This document shows positions 10,478 through 18,482 of a DNA stretch of 64,000 bases, piece by piece (position 1 is the first letter of the stretch; each line of letters opens with the position of its first letter). The position numbers and the translations under genes are program-made. The notes below the pieces were generated by a model, which was given only the letters and a program-made list of their open reading frames with translations, was not told the origin of the DNA and did no database searches. The DNA comes from Rhodococcus qingshengii JCM 15477 (GTDB taxonomy: Bacteria; Actinomycetota; Actinomycetes; Mycobacteriales; Mycobacteriaceae), in assembly GCF_023221595.1 (NCBI RefSeq), contig NZ_CP096563.1:1346501-1410500 (forward strand). The letters run 5' to 3'.

Positions 10478-10522
10478 AAAAGGCTGGATGCCGGCACCAT
10501 GCGGTGCAGCGTCCAGCCTTTT
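10478..10522. terminator. Bidirectional terminator between CDGSH gene and cspA
   Basis: AAAAGGCTGGA at 10478-10488 pairs with TCCAGCCTTTT at 10512-10522, and the arm interiors (CGGCACC and GGTGC) also pair. The flanking A and T runs make it a good intrinsic terminator for both convergent genes. Confidence 0.85.
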
Positions 10523-10549
10523 CAGTCTGAAGTCAGACTGGGATCGAAC

Positions 10550-10753
10550 TCAGATGGCGCGAACGTTCTGAGCCTGGGGGCCCTTCTGGCCCTGTCCGAT
10601 CTCGAACTCGACCTTCTGGCCCTCGTCGAGGGACTTGTAGCCGCTGCCCTGGATCTCCGAGTAGTGAACGAACACATCCGGTCCGCCACCTTCCTGCTCG
10701 ATGAATCCGAAGCCCTTTTCACCGTTGAACCACTTGACACTGCCCTGAGCCAT
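10550..10753 (-). CDS. cspA: Cold-shock domain protein CspA family
   Basis: The 67-residue protein [20 protein letters not shown]... carries both RNA-binding motifs of cold-shock proteins (KGFGFI and DVFVHY). The start at 10753 is preceded on the minus strand by AGGAGAA; the longer frame upstream is not supported. It acts as a single-stranded nucleic-acid chaperone in the cytoplasm. The gene ends close to a strong bidirectional hairpin, and about 315 bp of non-coding sequence precedes it, room for the long 5' leader common for cold-shock genes. Confidence 0.92.
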   Translation of the reverse strand: MAQGSVKWFNGEKGFGFIEQEGGGPDVFVHYSEIQGSGYKSLDEGQKVEFEIGQGQKGPQAQNVRAI

Positions 10754-11069
10754 AACCAAATTCTCCTGGATCCATCGAGCCGAGCCCTCCCATCGAGAGT
10801 CCGGTCTCACACCTGATCCTGCCATGCTCTTCTTTTTCTGTCTCCAATTACATGCATGGCGAGTTGCAGTATTTGACGGCTTTGTCCCGTTCCGGGACCA
10901 CGTCGGAAGCAGGTGATTGTTCAACTATGCGCGTTTACCTGCTGTGATGTATTCGTCCCTTCGATGCAGCGCGAAATGACAACACCTGTGTTAAATCTGG
11001 ATTCGCGGCGCAGAATGCCACCCCGATACCGAGGAGGGGACCAAATACCCAACTCGATCGGGGTCGAGA
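10754..11069. other. Intergenic region between cspA and the YihY gene
   Basis: Both neighbours are on the minus strand. The stretch is more AT-rich than its surroundings near 10810-10990 and should contain the cspA promoter and leader. No open frame with a ribosome site is apparent, and no clear terminator dyad for the YihY gene was found. Confidence 0.5.
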
Positions 11070-12047
11070 TCAGTCCGAATCGTCGGGTTTGGTGTGCCCG
11101 TCGAACGTCACATGGATGTTCTCGTGGGGAACCGCGCGTTGTGCTTTTGCTTGATCGGCGAAGGTGCGCCGATCGCCTTCGATGAGTTCGGTGTTGTCGG
11201 TGAACGGAGCCAACAACGCCCGCGGATGGAGTTTGTCGACTCGCACGACGTTGATTTCCGCACACATGACGATCGAGGCTGCAGCGAGGAACAAGAAGGC
11301 CAACAAACCCAGAACGATGGCAAAGACGCCATTGGTGGTGGAGGCACCCCGCACCACAGAGGTCACATAGAGGGCACCGAAGGACTGAAGTGCTTGCCAG
11401 AGAACAGCAGCGGCGATCGCTCCAGGTGCCACATCGGCTACCGAGAGCGGGCGGGCGCAGGTGAGCCGGAAAGCGACGATGAAGATGCCCGCATTCAAGA
11501 CGACTACCGCAAGGGTCAGTAGGAAGCTGAACGAACCGCCCAGATGAAGCGCACCGCCGATGTTGGAGACAGCGGTGGTCCCCAAGATCGCGAGACCGAT
11601 CGTGCCGAGGAGTAGTAGCCCTTGGAGACGCCCGCGGATGGGATCCGGTCGCATGTTTCGGGGCACCGACCACACCGTGTTCATCGCGTTCTGGCAAGCC
11701 AGAGCGACACCGAGGCCACCGTAGAGACCACCGACGATTCCGATCACCAGACCCGTGACACCGCCGCCGATCTGTTGCGCATTGCCCAGGTCGTCACCGA
11801 TCACCGGAAACTGATGCAGCGCGGAGTCCAAGATCTGTTGCTGAAGCTCAGGGTTGCCCGACAGCACGAAGCCGAGAATGGTCGAGAGCAACAGAAGAAG
11901 AGGAAAGAGCGAGACGAAGCCATAGTAAGCGATCAGCGCGGCTAGATAAACACCTTGATCGTCGAGGAACTTGTAGAGGACCGCTATCGGGAACCCCAGG
12001 GCCGGATGCTTCTGTTGCAAGGCATCGAGGCGCTTGGCGATTGTCAT
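11070..12047 (-). CDS. YihY/BrkB-family inner membrane protein
   Basis: The 325-residue protein begins with a soluble helix, then LAALIAYYGFVSLFPLLLLL, the signature first membrane segment of the YihY/BrkB family, followed by about five more transmembrane helices and a charged C-terminal tail of about 60 residues. The molecular role of this family is not settled; the older name ribonuclease BN is a misannotation. The STAS gene 86 bp upstream is on the same strand and may be co-transcribed. Confidence 0.8.
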   Translation of the reverse strand: MTIAKRLDALQQKHPALGFPIAVLYKFLDDQGVYLAALIAYYGFVSLFPLLLLLSTILGFVLSGNPELQQQILDSALHQFPVIGDDLGNAQQIGGGVTGLVIGIVGGLYGGLGVALACQNAMNTVWSVPRNMRPDPIRGRLQGLLLLGTIGLAILGTTAVSNIGGALHLGGSFSFLLTLAVVVLNAGIFIVAFRLTCARPLSVADVAPGAIAAAVLWQALQSFGALYVTSVVRGASTTNGVFAIVLGLLAFLFLAAASIVMCAEINVVRVDKLHPRALLAPFTDNTELIEGDRRTFADQAKAQRAVPHENIHVTFDGHTKPDDSD

Positions 12048-12133
12048 TCTCGGTCTCTCTCAGCTCGTCGGACAGCCCGACGAACCTTAGTCGCTGCGAG
12101 CGCCCGGCGCTCGACGCCGGTGCAGCCGTCGCG

Positions 12134-12571
12134 TCAGGAGGCTTCGAGTGACTTCTCTGCTTCGTCGAGCGCGCGCATTGCTCCCTCGACAGAGTTGGTG
12201 ACCGGGAATTCCTCTTCCGCCCGTGCCGCGCGAAGCAAGCGTCGAAGCGGGTGTGACCCGATCGCGGCCCACTGGAAGTCGTTGGCTCGCGAACGGGAGT
12301 TCAGCTCGGCGAACAGTTCGAGGCAGACCGCACCGACGAACAGTGAGTTGGACAAGTCCAGAATGACGCGAGACCACTCCGCAGCGTACGAGTTGAGAAG
12401 TTCTCGTAGTGCTGGGGCGGAGAGTTTGTCGAGGTCGACCTCGACCTGGATCAGGACTGTCGAGGGCGCTATCCGCCAGGCCGCGAAACCATGCGTTTCC
12501 ACGATCGGCCCCAATTGTGTTGAGGGATCGATGGAATCGATCGGTGTGTGGTCGAGTTCATTCAGATTCAT
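12134..12571 (-). CDS. STAS-domain protein (anti-anti-sigma-like)
   Basis: The 145-residue protein has the STAS alternation of strands and helices, with VILDLSNSLFVGAVCLELFAEL in the position of the conserved loop that anti-anti-sigma factors use to contact anti-sigma kinases. That loop usually has D-(F/V)-S-x-(L/V/I)-D-S; here the central position reads SNSLFVG, so the phosphorylatable Ser is plausible but the loop is divergent. Proximity to the SigF/anti-sigma pair about 1 kb away suggests a partner-switching role. Confidence 0.6.
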   Translation of the reverse strand: MNLNELDHTPIDSIDPSTQLGPIVETHGFAAWRIAPSTVLIQVEVDLDKLSAPALRELLNSYAAEWSRVILDLSNSLFVGAVCLELFAELNSRSRANDFQWAAIGSHPLRRLLRAARAEEEFPVTNSVEGAMRALDEAEKSLEAS

Positions 12572-12900
12572 GGCAGATCCGGTCTGTGTGCTTTCATCGA
12601 AAGGCTGACGACCGATCTGGCGGCGCGGAAAGTTAATGCGTCCAGGCGTGGAAAGCTTTAGAGCTCAATGGAAATGAACAGTACAGATGTGCGCAGGAAA
12701 TGCTCACCTGATCCAGAGCCTTGATGCGAACCGAGCGCCAGTGGCTTCAACCCCGGCTGTATTCTCAACCTCGGTACCGTTCAGTGTAGCTCGAGGGCGT
12801 GAATCGGTCCAGGTGAGAGGTCGAATATTAAGCGGTGCAATGTTTTTGGTCGACGCTTCGGTATGGTGGAAGATCAGCGTCACCGGACGAAGGGAATCAG
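12572..12900. other. Divergent intergenic region
   Basis: This gap separates the minus-strand STAS gene from a plus-strand small gene. It should hold both promoters. Apart from a SigF-like element near 12842 and a GGAAAG direct repeat near 12629-12655, no coding frame or strong hairpin is evident. Confidence 0.5.
12842..12864 (+). promoter_or_regulatory. Candidate SigF-type promoter
   Basis: GTTT at 12842-12845 and CGGTAT at 12859-12864 resemble the mycobacterial SigF pattern GTTT...GGGTAT, but the 13-base spacer is shorter than usual. It lies 37 bp before the start of a small gene. Confidence 0.35.
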
Positions 12901-13149
12901 ATGAACGACCGCGATGCACTCACGGCCATCTCGACCAAGCTCGACACACTGATCGGCGCGGAGACCAACGGTTTGCGGGACGAGGTTCCGCCCGGTTCCA
13001 GTGTGCAGCGCACCGAGCAGGACGGCGAGCACGGCCGGTGGGGGCACGATTACCGCCTCGCCAACAAGTATCTCGAGGCCCTCGACATCGGCCAGCCCGG
13101 TCTCATCGATCGAGACGAGCTGGAACGTCTTGCACAGGAATACATCTGA
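12901..13149 (+). CDS. Small conserved-looking hypothetical protein (82 aa)
   Basis: The ATG at 12901 follows AAGGGAA with good spacing. The protein MNDRDALTAISTKLDTLIG... is acidic and soluble with no signal or membrane segment; it ends with an amphipathic helix (DRDELERLAQEYI). I do not recognise the family. It converges on the SigF gene (15-bp gap) and has a possible SigF-like promoter upstream, so it may be a small general-stress protein. Confidence 0.65.
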   Translation: MNDRDALTAISTKLDTLIGAETNGLRDEVPPGSSVQRTEQDGEHGRWGHDYRLANKYLEALDIGQPGLIDRDELERLAQEYI

Positions 13150-13165
13150 TCCTCGAGACGTACCT

Positions 13166-13948
13166 TCAGAAGATTTCACCCATCTCGGTGCGTAGCTGCT
13201 TCAGTGACTGAGTGAGGATTCTGGATACATGCATCTGAGAGATGCCGACCTTTTCGGCAATCTGGGATTGGGTGAGATGGCCGAAGAATCTGAGAACGAC
13301 GATCGTGCGCTCGCGCTCCGGTAGTGCCAGGAGCGCGGGCCGCAGGGTTTCGTGATTGTCGATCCGACTGATCGCTTCGTCGTACTGTCCCAAAGTGTCT
13401 ATCAGAGTCAGACCACTCCCGTCGCCGGCGGAAGCGGTGTCGAGCGGTGTGGTTCGGTACGAATTACCGGCGGTCAAACCTTGTTCGACCTCGTCCGGTT
13501 CGATGTCGAGTTCCTTGGCGAGTTCCGCGACTGTCGGTGCACGTCCGAGCGTCTGGGACAAAGTCGTGAGCGCCCGGTTGAGGGCAAGGTGCCGTTCCTG
13601 AAGGCTACGAGGCACTCGCACGGACCAGCCGTGATCGCGAAAATGCTTGCGAACCTCACCCATGACGGTCGGGACGGCGAACGAGAGGAAATCCGATCCT
13701 TTGTCGACGTCGAATCGCTGCACGGCCTGTATGAGCCCGACGCGAGCAACTTGCTCCAAGTCCTCGAAAGGCTGGCCACGCCCCTGGTATCGGCGAGCGA
13801 CGTGTGTGGCCAGGGGTAGGCATAGTTCGATGATCGAGGTGGTTATTTTTTCTCGGCTGGGATCATTCGGCGGAAGCGAGGCCATCGAGACGAACAGTTC
13901 GACAGCTGTTTCGTACTGGTCCTTCTTGTCCGGTGGGACAGCGGTCAC
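13166..13948 (-). CDS. sigF: SigF/SigB-family RNA polymerase sigma factor
   Basis: The 260-residue protein has sigma region 2 (FEDLEQVARVGLIQAVQRFDVDKGSDFLSFA, read as the core-binding and -10 recognition helices), region 3 (RVPRSLQERHLALNRAL) and region 4 with helix-turn-helix LTQSQIAEKVGISQMHVSRIL. This is the type III stress sigma architecture of SigB in Bacillus and SigF in mycobacteria. Its ATG overlaps the stop of the anti-sigma gene by 4 bp, the standard antagonist-sigma pairing. It should direct transcription of stress genes, several of which surround it here. Confidence 0.9.
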   Translation of the reverse strand: MTAVPPDKKDQYETAVELFVSMASLPPNDPSREKITTSIIELCLPLATHVARRYQGRGQPFEDLEQVARVGLIQAVQRFDVDKGSDFLSFAVPTVMGEVRKHFRDHGWSVRVPRSLQERHLALNRALTTLSQTLGRAPTVAELAKELDIEPDEVEQGLTAGNSYRTTPLDTASAGDGSGLTLIDTLGQYDEAISRIDNHETLRPALLALPERERTIVVLRFFGHLTQSQIAEKVGISQMHVSRILTQSLKQLRTEMGEIF

Positions 13949-14379
13949 GCACGCTCCTGGGGCAAGCCCTTTTCAAGCGTCATCGTCAGGGTGATGTGAC
14001 CGTCCGCGTCGATTTCCGACTGTTCCAAGCGGACGGAATCGACCAGCGCTTCGAGAACGAACCATCCGAAGCTGTGCGACTTGTCGGGTATCTCGGAGTG
14101 CGCGATCACGGACACGACAGTCCGAAGTGTGCGGCCGACGGTGTCGAATCGGCAGGTCAAGTCGCTGGACGGTATCGCGTGGCCGATGAGGATGCTCGCG
14201 ACTTCGTCCATCGCCAGAGCAAGGTCGGCTGTTCCGTCGACATCGAGTCCGGTGTTGTTGGCAACCGTTCGGGTGATTCCGCGCAGAGTGGGAAGTTGAG
14301 AGTACGACGCGCGGACGCGGAGCGAGGCGATGGAGTCGTGAGTTAGTTCGGTTTCGGTCGGACTCGACAGAGGGATCAA
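13945..14379 (-). CDS. Anti-sigma factor, HATPase (RsbW/UsfX-like)
   Basis: I start this gene at the TTG at 14379, which has AGGAAG 4 bases upstream and gives 144 residues, the usual length of this family; the frame is open to an ATG at 14478 without a ribosome site. The protein has the histidine-kinase-like ATPase fold (LALAMDEVASILIGHA). The position normally holding the Mg-binding Asn of the N-box reads Ile, so kinase activity may be weak or absent. It should bind and inhibit the overlapping downstream SigF, and be released by STAS antagonists. Confidence 0.8.
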   Translation of the reverse strand: MIPLSSPTETELTHDSIASLRVRASYSQLPTLRGITRTVANNTGLDVDGTADLALAMDEVASILIGHAIPSSDLTCRFDTVGRTLRTVVSVIAHSEIPDKSHSFGWFVLEALVDSVRLEQSEIDADGHITLTMTLEKGLPQERA

Positions 14380-14487
14380 GGGGCTTCCTGTAGGTAGATG
14401 TGGCGTAATTCCGGCGGACCGAGGCAAGGACCGGTACCGGCCGTGCGTGCCAGCCATCTCTACCCCGGAAGTATTCATGGCCTTGGA

Positions 14488-14511
14488 TTACCCTTCGCCC
14501 GGCGAACTAAC
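14488..14511 (-). promoter_or_regulatory. Candidate SigF-type promoter of the anti-sigma/sigF operon
   Basis: On the minus strand GTTA (14511-14508) is followed after 14 bases by GGGTAA (14493-14488), close to the SigF pattern. It would give a leader of about 100 bases before the TTG start and implies autoregulation. Confidence 0.45.
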
Positions 14512-14616
14512 CCTCTTTACCCGAACTAGAGGATGAATTGTGAGACACATCACCTGTGGTGCGGACGTACCGAATCCTCATCTTTCATTTTCGCGTCGAT
14601 CGGGTACAGCCGCTTC

Positions 14617-15054
14617 ATGGACACCCATTCGGACAGACAGATCCCCGTACACATACGACCGGAAGGTGTCACTGATGACGAGGTGAAGGCGGCAGGAGTG
14701 CTGTCGAACGCCCTTGAAACGGTGGAACGGGCACGCGGTGCTCTGTACGACTTCCATCAGCTGATAGGGCATGCCGATCTGATGCTCGACGAGGTCGTCG
14801 AGCTACTGCGATCCAGCGGCAACGACGACCTGGCCGATCAGGTCGAGGGCGAGTTGATGGGCCGGAACGTGGTCGAGGGGCGCTGGACTTTCCAGTTGGT
14901 CGAAGAGTTCGACGAGAACTACTGGTCGTTTTTTCGTGAATGCGAGAAAGTGGTGCGCGACAAGCTGGCAGGCGGAGTGCCGCACCTCTTCGAAGCCGAG
15001 ATGAAGGAGCGACGCCGCACGCACGGTTTGCGGCACCACGAGGCCAGGCCCTGA
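14617..15054 (+). CDS. Conserved hypothetical actinobacterial protein (145 aa)
   Basis: I place the start at the ATG at 14617 (MDTHSDRQIPVHIRP...); the longer frame from 14533 runs through the promoter region. The protein is soluble, predicted mostly helical and acidic, with a central four-helix pattern (LETVERARGALYDFHQLIG, ELLRSSGNDDLADQVEGEL) and a basic end (EMKERRRTHGLRHHEARP). It looks like a conserved actinobacterial family of unknown function, but I cannot name it. It is divergent from the anti-sigma gene and a GGGTAC element lies just upstream. Confidence 0.65.
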   Translation: MDTHSDRQIPVHIRPEGVTDDEVKAAGVLSNALETVERARGALYDFHQLIGHADLMLDEVVELLRSSGNDDLADQVEGELMGRNVVEGRWTFQLVEEFDENYWSFFRECEKVVRDKLAGGVPHLFEAEMKERRRTHGLRHHEARP

Positions 15055-15063
15055 GGTTCCTGT

Positions 15064-15381
15064 CTACTCTCGTGAGCTCGTCGCGGCACTGATCAGTGGT
15101 TCAGTTCGAGCTTTGCGCAACGATTCTCGCTCGGTCGCCGTCATGCCGCCCCAGATTCCGTGGGGTTCCCCGGTCTGGATGGCGTGCACCAGGCATCTCT
15201 GCACGACAGGGCATCTGGCGCACACCAGCTTCGCCGAACTCTCGCGCTTCGCTCGCCTGGAGCCGCGCTCGTTCGTGTCGTCGTAGAACAGAGCGGGGTC
15301 GGTGTCGCGGCAGGTGCCGGACAGTTGCCAATCCCACTCGTCGGCAAGGGGCCTGGGAGATGTGTAGGAGCGCATGAACAT
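15064..15381 (-). CDS. WhiB-family iron-sulfur transcriptional regulator
   Basis: The 105-residue protein has the four WhiB cysteines (Cys24, then CARC and a further Cys within CARCPVVQRCL) that ligate a 4Fe-4S cluster, and the GIWGG turn followed by a basic tail for DNA contact. The start at 15381 follows AAGGGAA. WhiB proteins bind the principal sigma factor and respond to oxygen, NO or redox stress. The subfamily cannot be fixed from sequence alone. It lies on the same strand downstream of the PAS-ANTAR gene but a strong hairpin separates them. Confidence 0.9.
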   Translation of the reverse strand: MFMRSYTSPRPLADEWDWQLSGTCRDTDPALFYDDTNERGSRRAKRESSAKLVCARCPVVQRCLVHAIQTGEPHGIWGGMTATERESLRKARTEPLISAATSSRE

Positions 15382-15452
15382 GGACGTTCCCTTCGCTGCG
15401 TGACGAACTCGACTCGGATCGCGGATCCAGGTCGGGTGTTAAGGCAAAGCTC

Positions 15453-15480
15453 GGTCCCGCCGGCCTGAACCGGCGGGACC
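15453..15480. terminator. Hairpin terminator between PAS-ANTAR and whiB genes
   Basis: GGTCCCGCCGG pairs perfectly with CCGGCGGGACC (11-bp stem, 6-base loop). It lies 87 bp past the PAS-ANTAR stop and upstream of the whiB start. Confidence 0.75.
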
Positions 15481-15566
15481 TTCGAGGCTCCTCCCTCGAG
15501 GGGGAAGATTTCGGGGGTACCTCTGGTCGGTCATTACCCAGCCGTACAACTTTTGAATCCCGGTCG

Positions 15567-16238
15567 TCAGGAATTCTTTTGATCCACGGCACGTCGTTCT
15601 GCTGCGGCGACAAGACCACCGGCGATGTCGCGCACCTTGACGTTCCATTCCTGCGACATCTGGACCAGAAAGTCGAAGGCTTGGTCGGCCGAGCACTCAC
15701 GCTCGGCCATCAGTAATCCCTTGGCCTGCTCGATCAAGGGCCGAGAATCCAAAGCTCTTCTCAGTTCGTCATTTTCCGCGCGAAGGCGGGTGAGGACGTC
15801 TGACGCCGAACTGGACTGCTGAGCCAGCGGTCGTTGAACCTCGTATACACGATGAAGCACACCGATGACCCTGCCGTCATCATCGGTGACGGCGGAATTC
15901 ACCGTATTCCAATAGCGGGTGACAAACATCCCGCTCCCGCGCTCGTCGCGCACGTCGTAACGCTGAGTAGGCAGTGCGTCCCGAGTTCGGGACCGCATCG
16001 TGCGCTCGAATGACGCTGTCAACGAGAAGATTCCATCGGCAAACGAGTCGTCGGGATTGTCGGGGAAGGCTTCGAACACTTCCACTCGGTGCAATTGATC
16101 GAGGCTGCGACCGGATACGGCAAGGTATTCGTCGTTTGCGCCCTGGATACGAAAATCGCTGTCCACGAGCAGAAGAGAAGAACTGCTTGCCGCAAATCGA
16201 TCGCTACGAACGATCGAGCGGAGAGTGCTCGAACTCAT
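15567..16238 (-). CDS. PAS-ANTAR regulator
   Basis: The 223-residue protein has an N-terminal PAS-like sensor (about residues 15-130: LLLVDSDFRIQGANDEYLAVSGRS and the RYWNTVNSAVTDDDGRVIGV end) and a C-terminal ANTAR domain (about 160-215: LIEQAKGLLMAERECSADQ and VKVRDIAGGLVAA). It probably couples a small-molecule or redox signal to RNA antitermination. It is the second ANTAR protein in this window, with a different sensor from the GAF version, and may act on transcripts from the same stress island. Confidence 0.85.
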   Translation of the reverse strand: MSSSTLRSIVRSDRFAASSSSLLLVDSDFRIQGANDEYLAVSGRSLDQLHRVEVFEAFPDNPDDSFADGIFSLTASFERTMRSRTRDALPTQRYDVRDERGSGMFVTRYWNTVNSAVTDDDGRVIGVLHRVYEVQRPLAQQSSSASDVLTRLRAENDELRRALDSRPLIEQAKGLLMAERECSADQAFDFLVQMSQEWNVKVRDIAGGLVAAAERRAVDQKNS

Positions 16239-16286
16239 GATTGTGTCGTTTCTGTCCTGTCTTCGACGGTTGCGGCCCCTGATATT

Positions 16287-16421
16287 TCAGAAGTAGGTGA
16301 TCGCGAGAACTCCAAGGGCGGTGCCTGCCACGATCGATCCGAACAACAAACGCTGCTGCAACACGAACATCTGATACTCGCGACGTGTTTGTGTCGACGT
16401 GCCGCGCGAGTCCGCAGACAT
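16287..16421 (-). CDS. Small single-pass membrane protein (44 aa)
   Basis: Read from the ATG at 16421, preceded by AGGAAAGAGC, the frame encodes MSADSRGTSTQTRREYQMF followed by a C-terminal hydrophobic helix (LLFGSIVAGTALGVLAITYF) ending at the stop. The layout, a charged cytoplasmic head and one tail-anchored helix, is typical of small stress membrane proteins. It lies 73 bp downstream of dps on the same strand. No family is recognised. Confidence 0.5.
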   Translation of the reverse strand: MSADSRGTSTQTRREYQMFVLQQRLLFGSIVAGTALGVLAITYF

Positions 16422-16494
16422 GCTCTTGCTCTTTCCTGTTGTGGGGAGTGCGATTTCGGCCGACCCCCGATCGGCCGAAACCGCGGACGGTGCG

Positions 16495-17040
16495 TCAGTT
16501 CTGACGCGCCTCATTTGCGGCATCCTGCTCGGTGGACGCGCCTTCGTGTACGAGGCTGCCACCCGAGTTCTCGAGGTGAGCACGAACGAACCACTGGAAC
16601 TTTTCCAACTGCGCCGTCTGGCCGATCAACATGTCCTCGGTGATCGGATCGATCTTGCCGACGCTGTCGATTGCGGTGCGACTGTCGGTGATGATCCCGG
16701 TGTAGACGAGGTCGAGCGCAGCGAGGTGCGCACGAGCGTCGTCGCGGCCGACGGAGTAGTCGTCCCACGTTCGATCGCGCTCGATTGCTCCCGCGGTGCC
16801 CTTGGGTGAGTTACCCAGTGCCGCGATACGTTCGGCCACATCGTCGGCGTAGCCGCGAACCAACTCCACCTGGGGGTCGATCATCTCGTGTACGCCGATG
16901 AAGTTGGGGCCCACGACGTTCCAGTGAACGTGCTTGAGCGTGAGGTGAAGATCGTTGTAGGCGCTGAGGCGTTCCTGCAGAATATCGGCGACGGACGAAC
17001 CGTCTGCGCTGCTCAGTCCCGGTACGGTGAACTCGGACAT
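16495..17040 (-). CDS. dps: Dps-family DNA-protecting ferritin-like protein
   Basis: The 181-residue protein has the Dps ferroxidase signature LKHVHWNVVGPNFIGVHEMID (His, His, Asp and Glu ligands at the dimer interface, about residues 35-56) and the IAALGNSPKGT loop. The C-terminal tail of about 25 residues is acidic and polar. Dps dodecamers oxidise and store iron with peroxide and protect DNA in stationary phase. It lies in the same orientation as the 52-residue small gene upstream and the small membrane protein gene downstream, and may be SigF-dependent like other genes here. Confidence 0.92.
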   Translation of the reverse strand: MSEFTVPGLSSADGSSVADILQERLSAYNDLHLTLKHVHWNVVGPNFIGVHEMIDPQVELVRGYADDVAERIAALGNSPKGTAGAIERDRTWDDYSVGRDDARAHLAALDLVYTGIITDSRTAIDSVGKIDPITEDMLIGQTAQLEKFQWFVRAHLENSGGSLVHEGASTEQDAANEARQN

Positions 17041-17124
17041 ATGTTTTCCTCTCGTCTTGATGGGGATCGCCCTCCAGTGGGGCGGTCTCGCGCCATCGTC
17101 AATCGGATCGCGTGTCGGTCAGGT

Positions 17125-17283
17125 TCAGTGCGCGAGTGCTACTGGCTCCTCTGTCACCGGGTCGCCGTACATCATCGCGATTCGGCGCTTGACCTCTTCG
17201 GTTGTCAAAGTCGCACTTGCGACAGTGATTCCGATGCCGGTGGTGCTCTCGCCCTGTGTGGGCGGGATGTCGATCGTCGTCAT
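17125..17283 (-). CDS. Small hypothetical protein (52 aa) upstream of dps
   Basis: A 52-codon frame starts at ATG 17283 behind GGGAGCAAG and ends at TGA 17127-17125. The product, MTTIDIPPTQGESTTGIGIT... then LTTEEVKRRIAMMYGDPVTEE, is acidic and soluble with one likely helix. It is too short for standard ORF cut-offs but has a good ribosome site, an 85-bp gap to dps and the same strand. A perfect 8-bp inverted repeat lies 30 bp upstream of its start. Function unknown. Confidence 0.5.
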   Translation of the reverse strand: MTTIDIPPTQGESTTGIGITVASATLTTEEVKRRIAMMYGDPVTEEPVALAH

Positions 17284-17641
17284 CTTGCTCCCGGTGAAGA
17301 GTGTGCCGTGAGGGAGTCGGCTGAACCACCGACTCCGACGTCTGGGTGTTCTGCGCCTTCGAGCTCCAGTTATGGCGCTTTCAGGTGCTACAAAATCTAT
17401 ATCAGCCGATGTAGATAATTGGCAAGGCTACTTCGATACGCGGGCGAAGGAAAGCGCATTGTGCAATCTTGTCGAAATCGGCTTTGATCTGCCATTTCAC
17501 GCCTTTTCTGCTCGACGATTCTTGTTGTCAGTGGTCCTGGACACGCTTGAATCTATGTCCTGGGCGTCAGATTCACTGCGTGATGGTGCTAAGGTCGGGT
17601 GACGCCGATTGAGACAGCCCACACCGAACTAGGAGGTTCCA
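17284..17641. other. Divergent intergenic region with inverted repeats
   Basis: This AT-richer gap separates the minus-strand small gene/dps unit from the MerR-like gene. It holds a perfect GGAGTCGG/CCGACTCC dyad (17313-17320 with 17329-17336), an ATCTA/TAGAT dyad near 17396-17417, and TGAATC...GATTCA near 17549-17574 close to the MerR gene. These could be operators. An open frame at 17372-17602 has atypical codon use and no ribosome site. Confidence 0.5.
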
Positions 17642-17944
17642 GTGACGTCGGAATCCCAGACCCGGGCGCTGCGCGGCGTGTACGGGATCTCAGTGATGTC
17701 TGAACTGTCCGGGGTAGGACCTCAGACGCTGCGCCTTTACGAGCGAAGGGGCTTGCTCACACCAACCCGCACCGATGGCGGTACGCGCCGGTACAGCGAG
17801 GCCGACCTGGATACGCTCGGACGAATCACCGCGCTGATCGACGACGGAGTCAACCTCGTCGGTATTCGTCTGATTCTGTCCCTCGAGGCCGAGAATGCAG
17901 TCTTAGCGGCTCGAATCAGCCAGTTGACCGCCGAGGGGGACTAG
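17642..17944 (+). CDS. MerR-family (HspR-like) transcriptional regulator
   Basis: The GTG at 17642 follows AGGAGG. The 100-residue protein has a MerR-type winged helix (YGISVMSELSGVGPQTLRLYERRGLL, then GTRRYSEADLDTLGRI) and a short C-terminal helix, with no ligand-binding domain, like the HspR heat-shock repressors. Its own regulation may involve the TGAATC/GATTCA dyad upstream. It faces a convergent hypothetical gene. With no dnaK operon alongside, the HspR label remains tentative. Confidence 0.8.
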   Translation: MTSESQTRALRGVYGISVMSELSGVGPQTLRLYERRGLLTPTRTDGGTRRYSEADLDTLGRITALIDDGVNLVGIRLILSLEAENAVLAARISQLTAEGD

Positions 17945-17968
17945 TGGTGCTGCTCGAGACGATGCCGT

Positions 17969-18346
17969 TCAGGATGGAGTTTCGGTGCGGGTAGGGTCGC
18001 CGAAGTCCGCGTCGGCGGAGATTTTGTTCCCTGCCGCTGCGATCTGTTCGAGCGCGGCGTCCAAAGCATCGACCAACCATTGATGCGACGCTTCCGCGAG
18101 GAGGCGATCCGGAGTGTCGGTGTTCTCGGATTGGAAGAACCGCACCAGCCACGATTCTCCGTTGTCGGGTCGATCGGAGAGTCCAGCCGCGGTATTGGTC
18201 GCCAGAAGGAACCGGTTGTATTCGAGGTCAACACGAATGGCGTACTCGCCGAACAGGTTCACCACGTTGGCCGGCCGATGAGTAGCGGCAGCGAGCGCAA
18301 TGAGAGCGTCGTTGTAGGTTTCGGAGTACTTCATCGTGAGGGGCAT
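17969..18346 (-). CDS. Hypothetical protein (125 aa)
   Basis: The soluble 125-residue protein begins MPLTMKYSETYNDALIALAAA (a second ATG lies four codons in). It has a mixed alpha/beta pattern and a helical C-terminal half (LLAEASHQWLVDALDAALEQIAAAG); there is no signal or membrane segment and I recognise no family. It lies 136 bp downstream of otsA on the same strand, so it may share that transcript, and converges on the MerR-like gene. Confidence 0.6.
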   Translation of the reverse strand: MPLTMKYSETYNDALIALAAATHRPANVVNLFGEYAIRVDLEYNRFLLATNTAAGLSDRPDNGESWLVRFFQSENTDTPDRLLAEASHQWLVDALDAALEQIAAAGNKISADADFGDPTRTETPS

Positions 18347-18482
18347 GGTCGGCCTGTCTTTCTGGGCCGATGCAGCATTGCACGGCTATGTCGAGGAGAT
18401 CAGTTCGCAGCCGCTGCTTGACGATGAACTGAAACCAATCCTAGCTCGAGTCTCCGAGCGCACTGACGCAAGCCCGTGAGGG

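Noticed and set aside
17372..17602. 76-codon open frame upstream of the MerR-like gene
   Set aside because: Its codon use is AT-rich at third positions compared with neighbours and it has no ribosome site; it overlaps candidate operator dyads.
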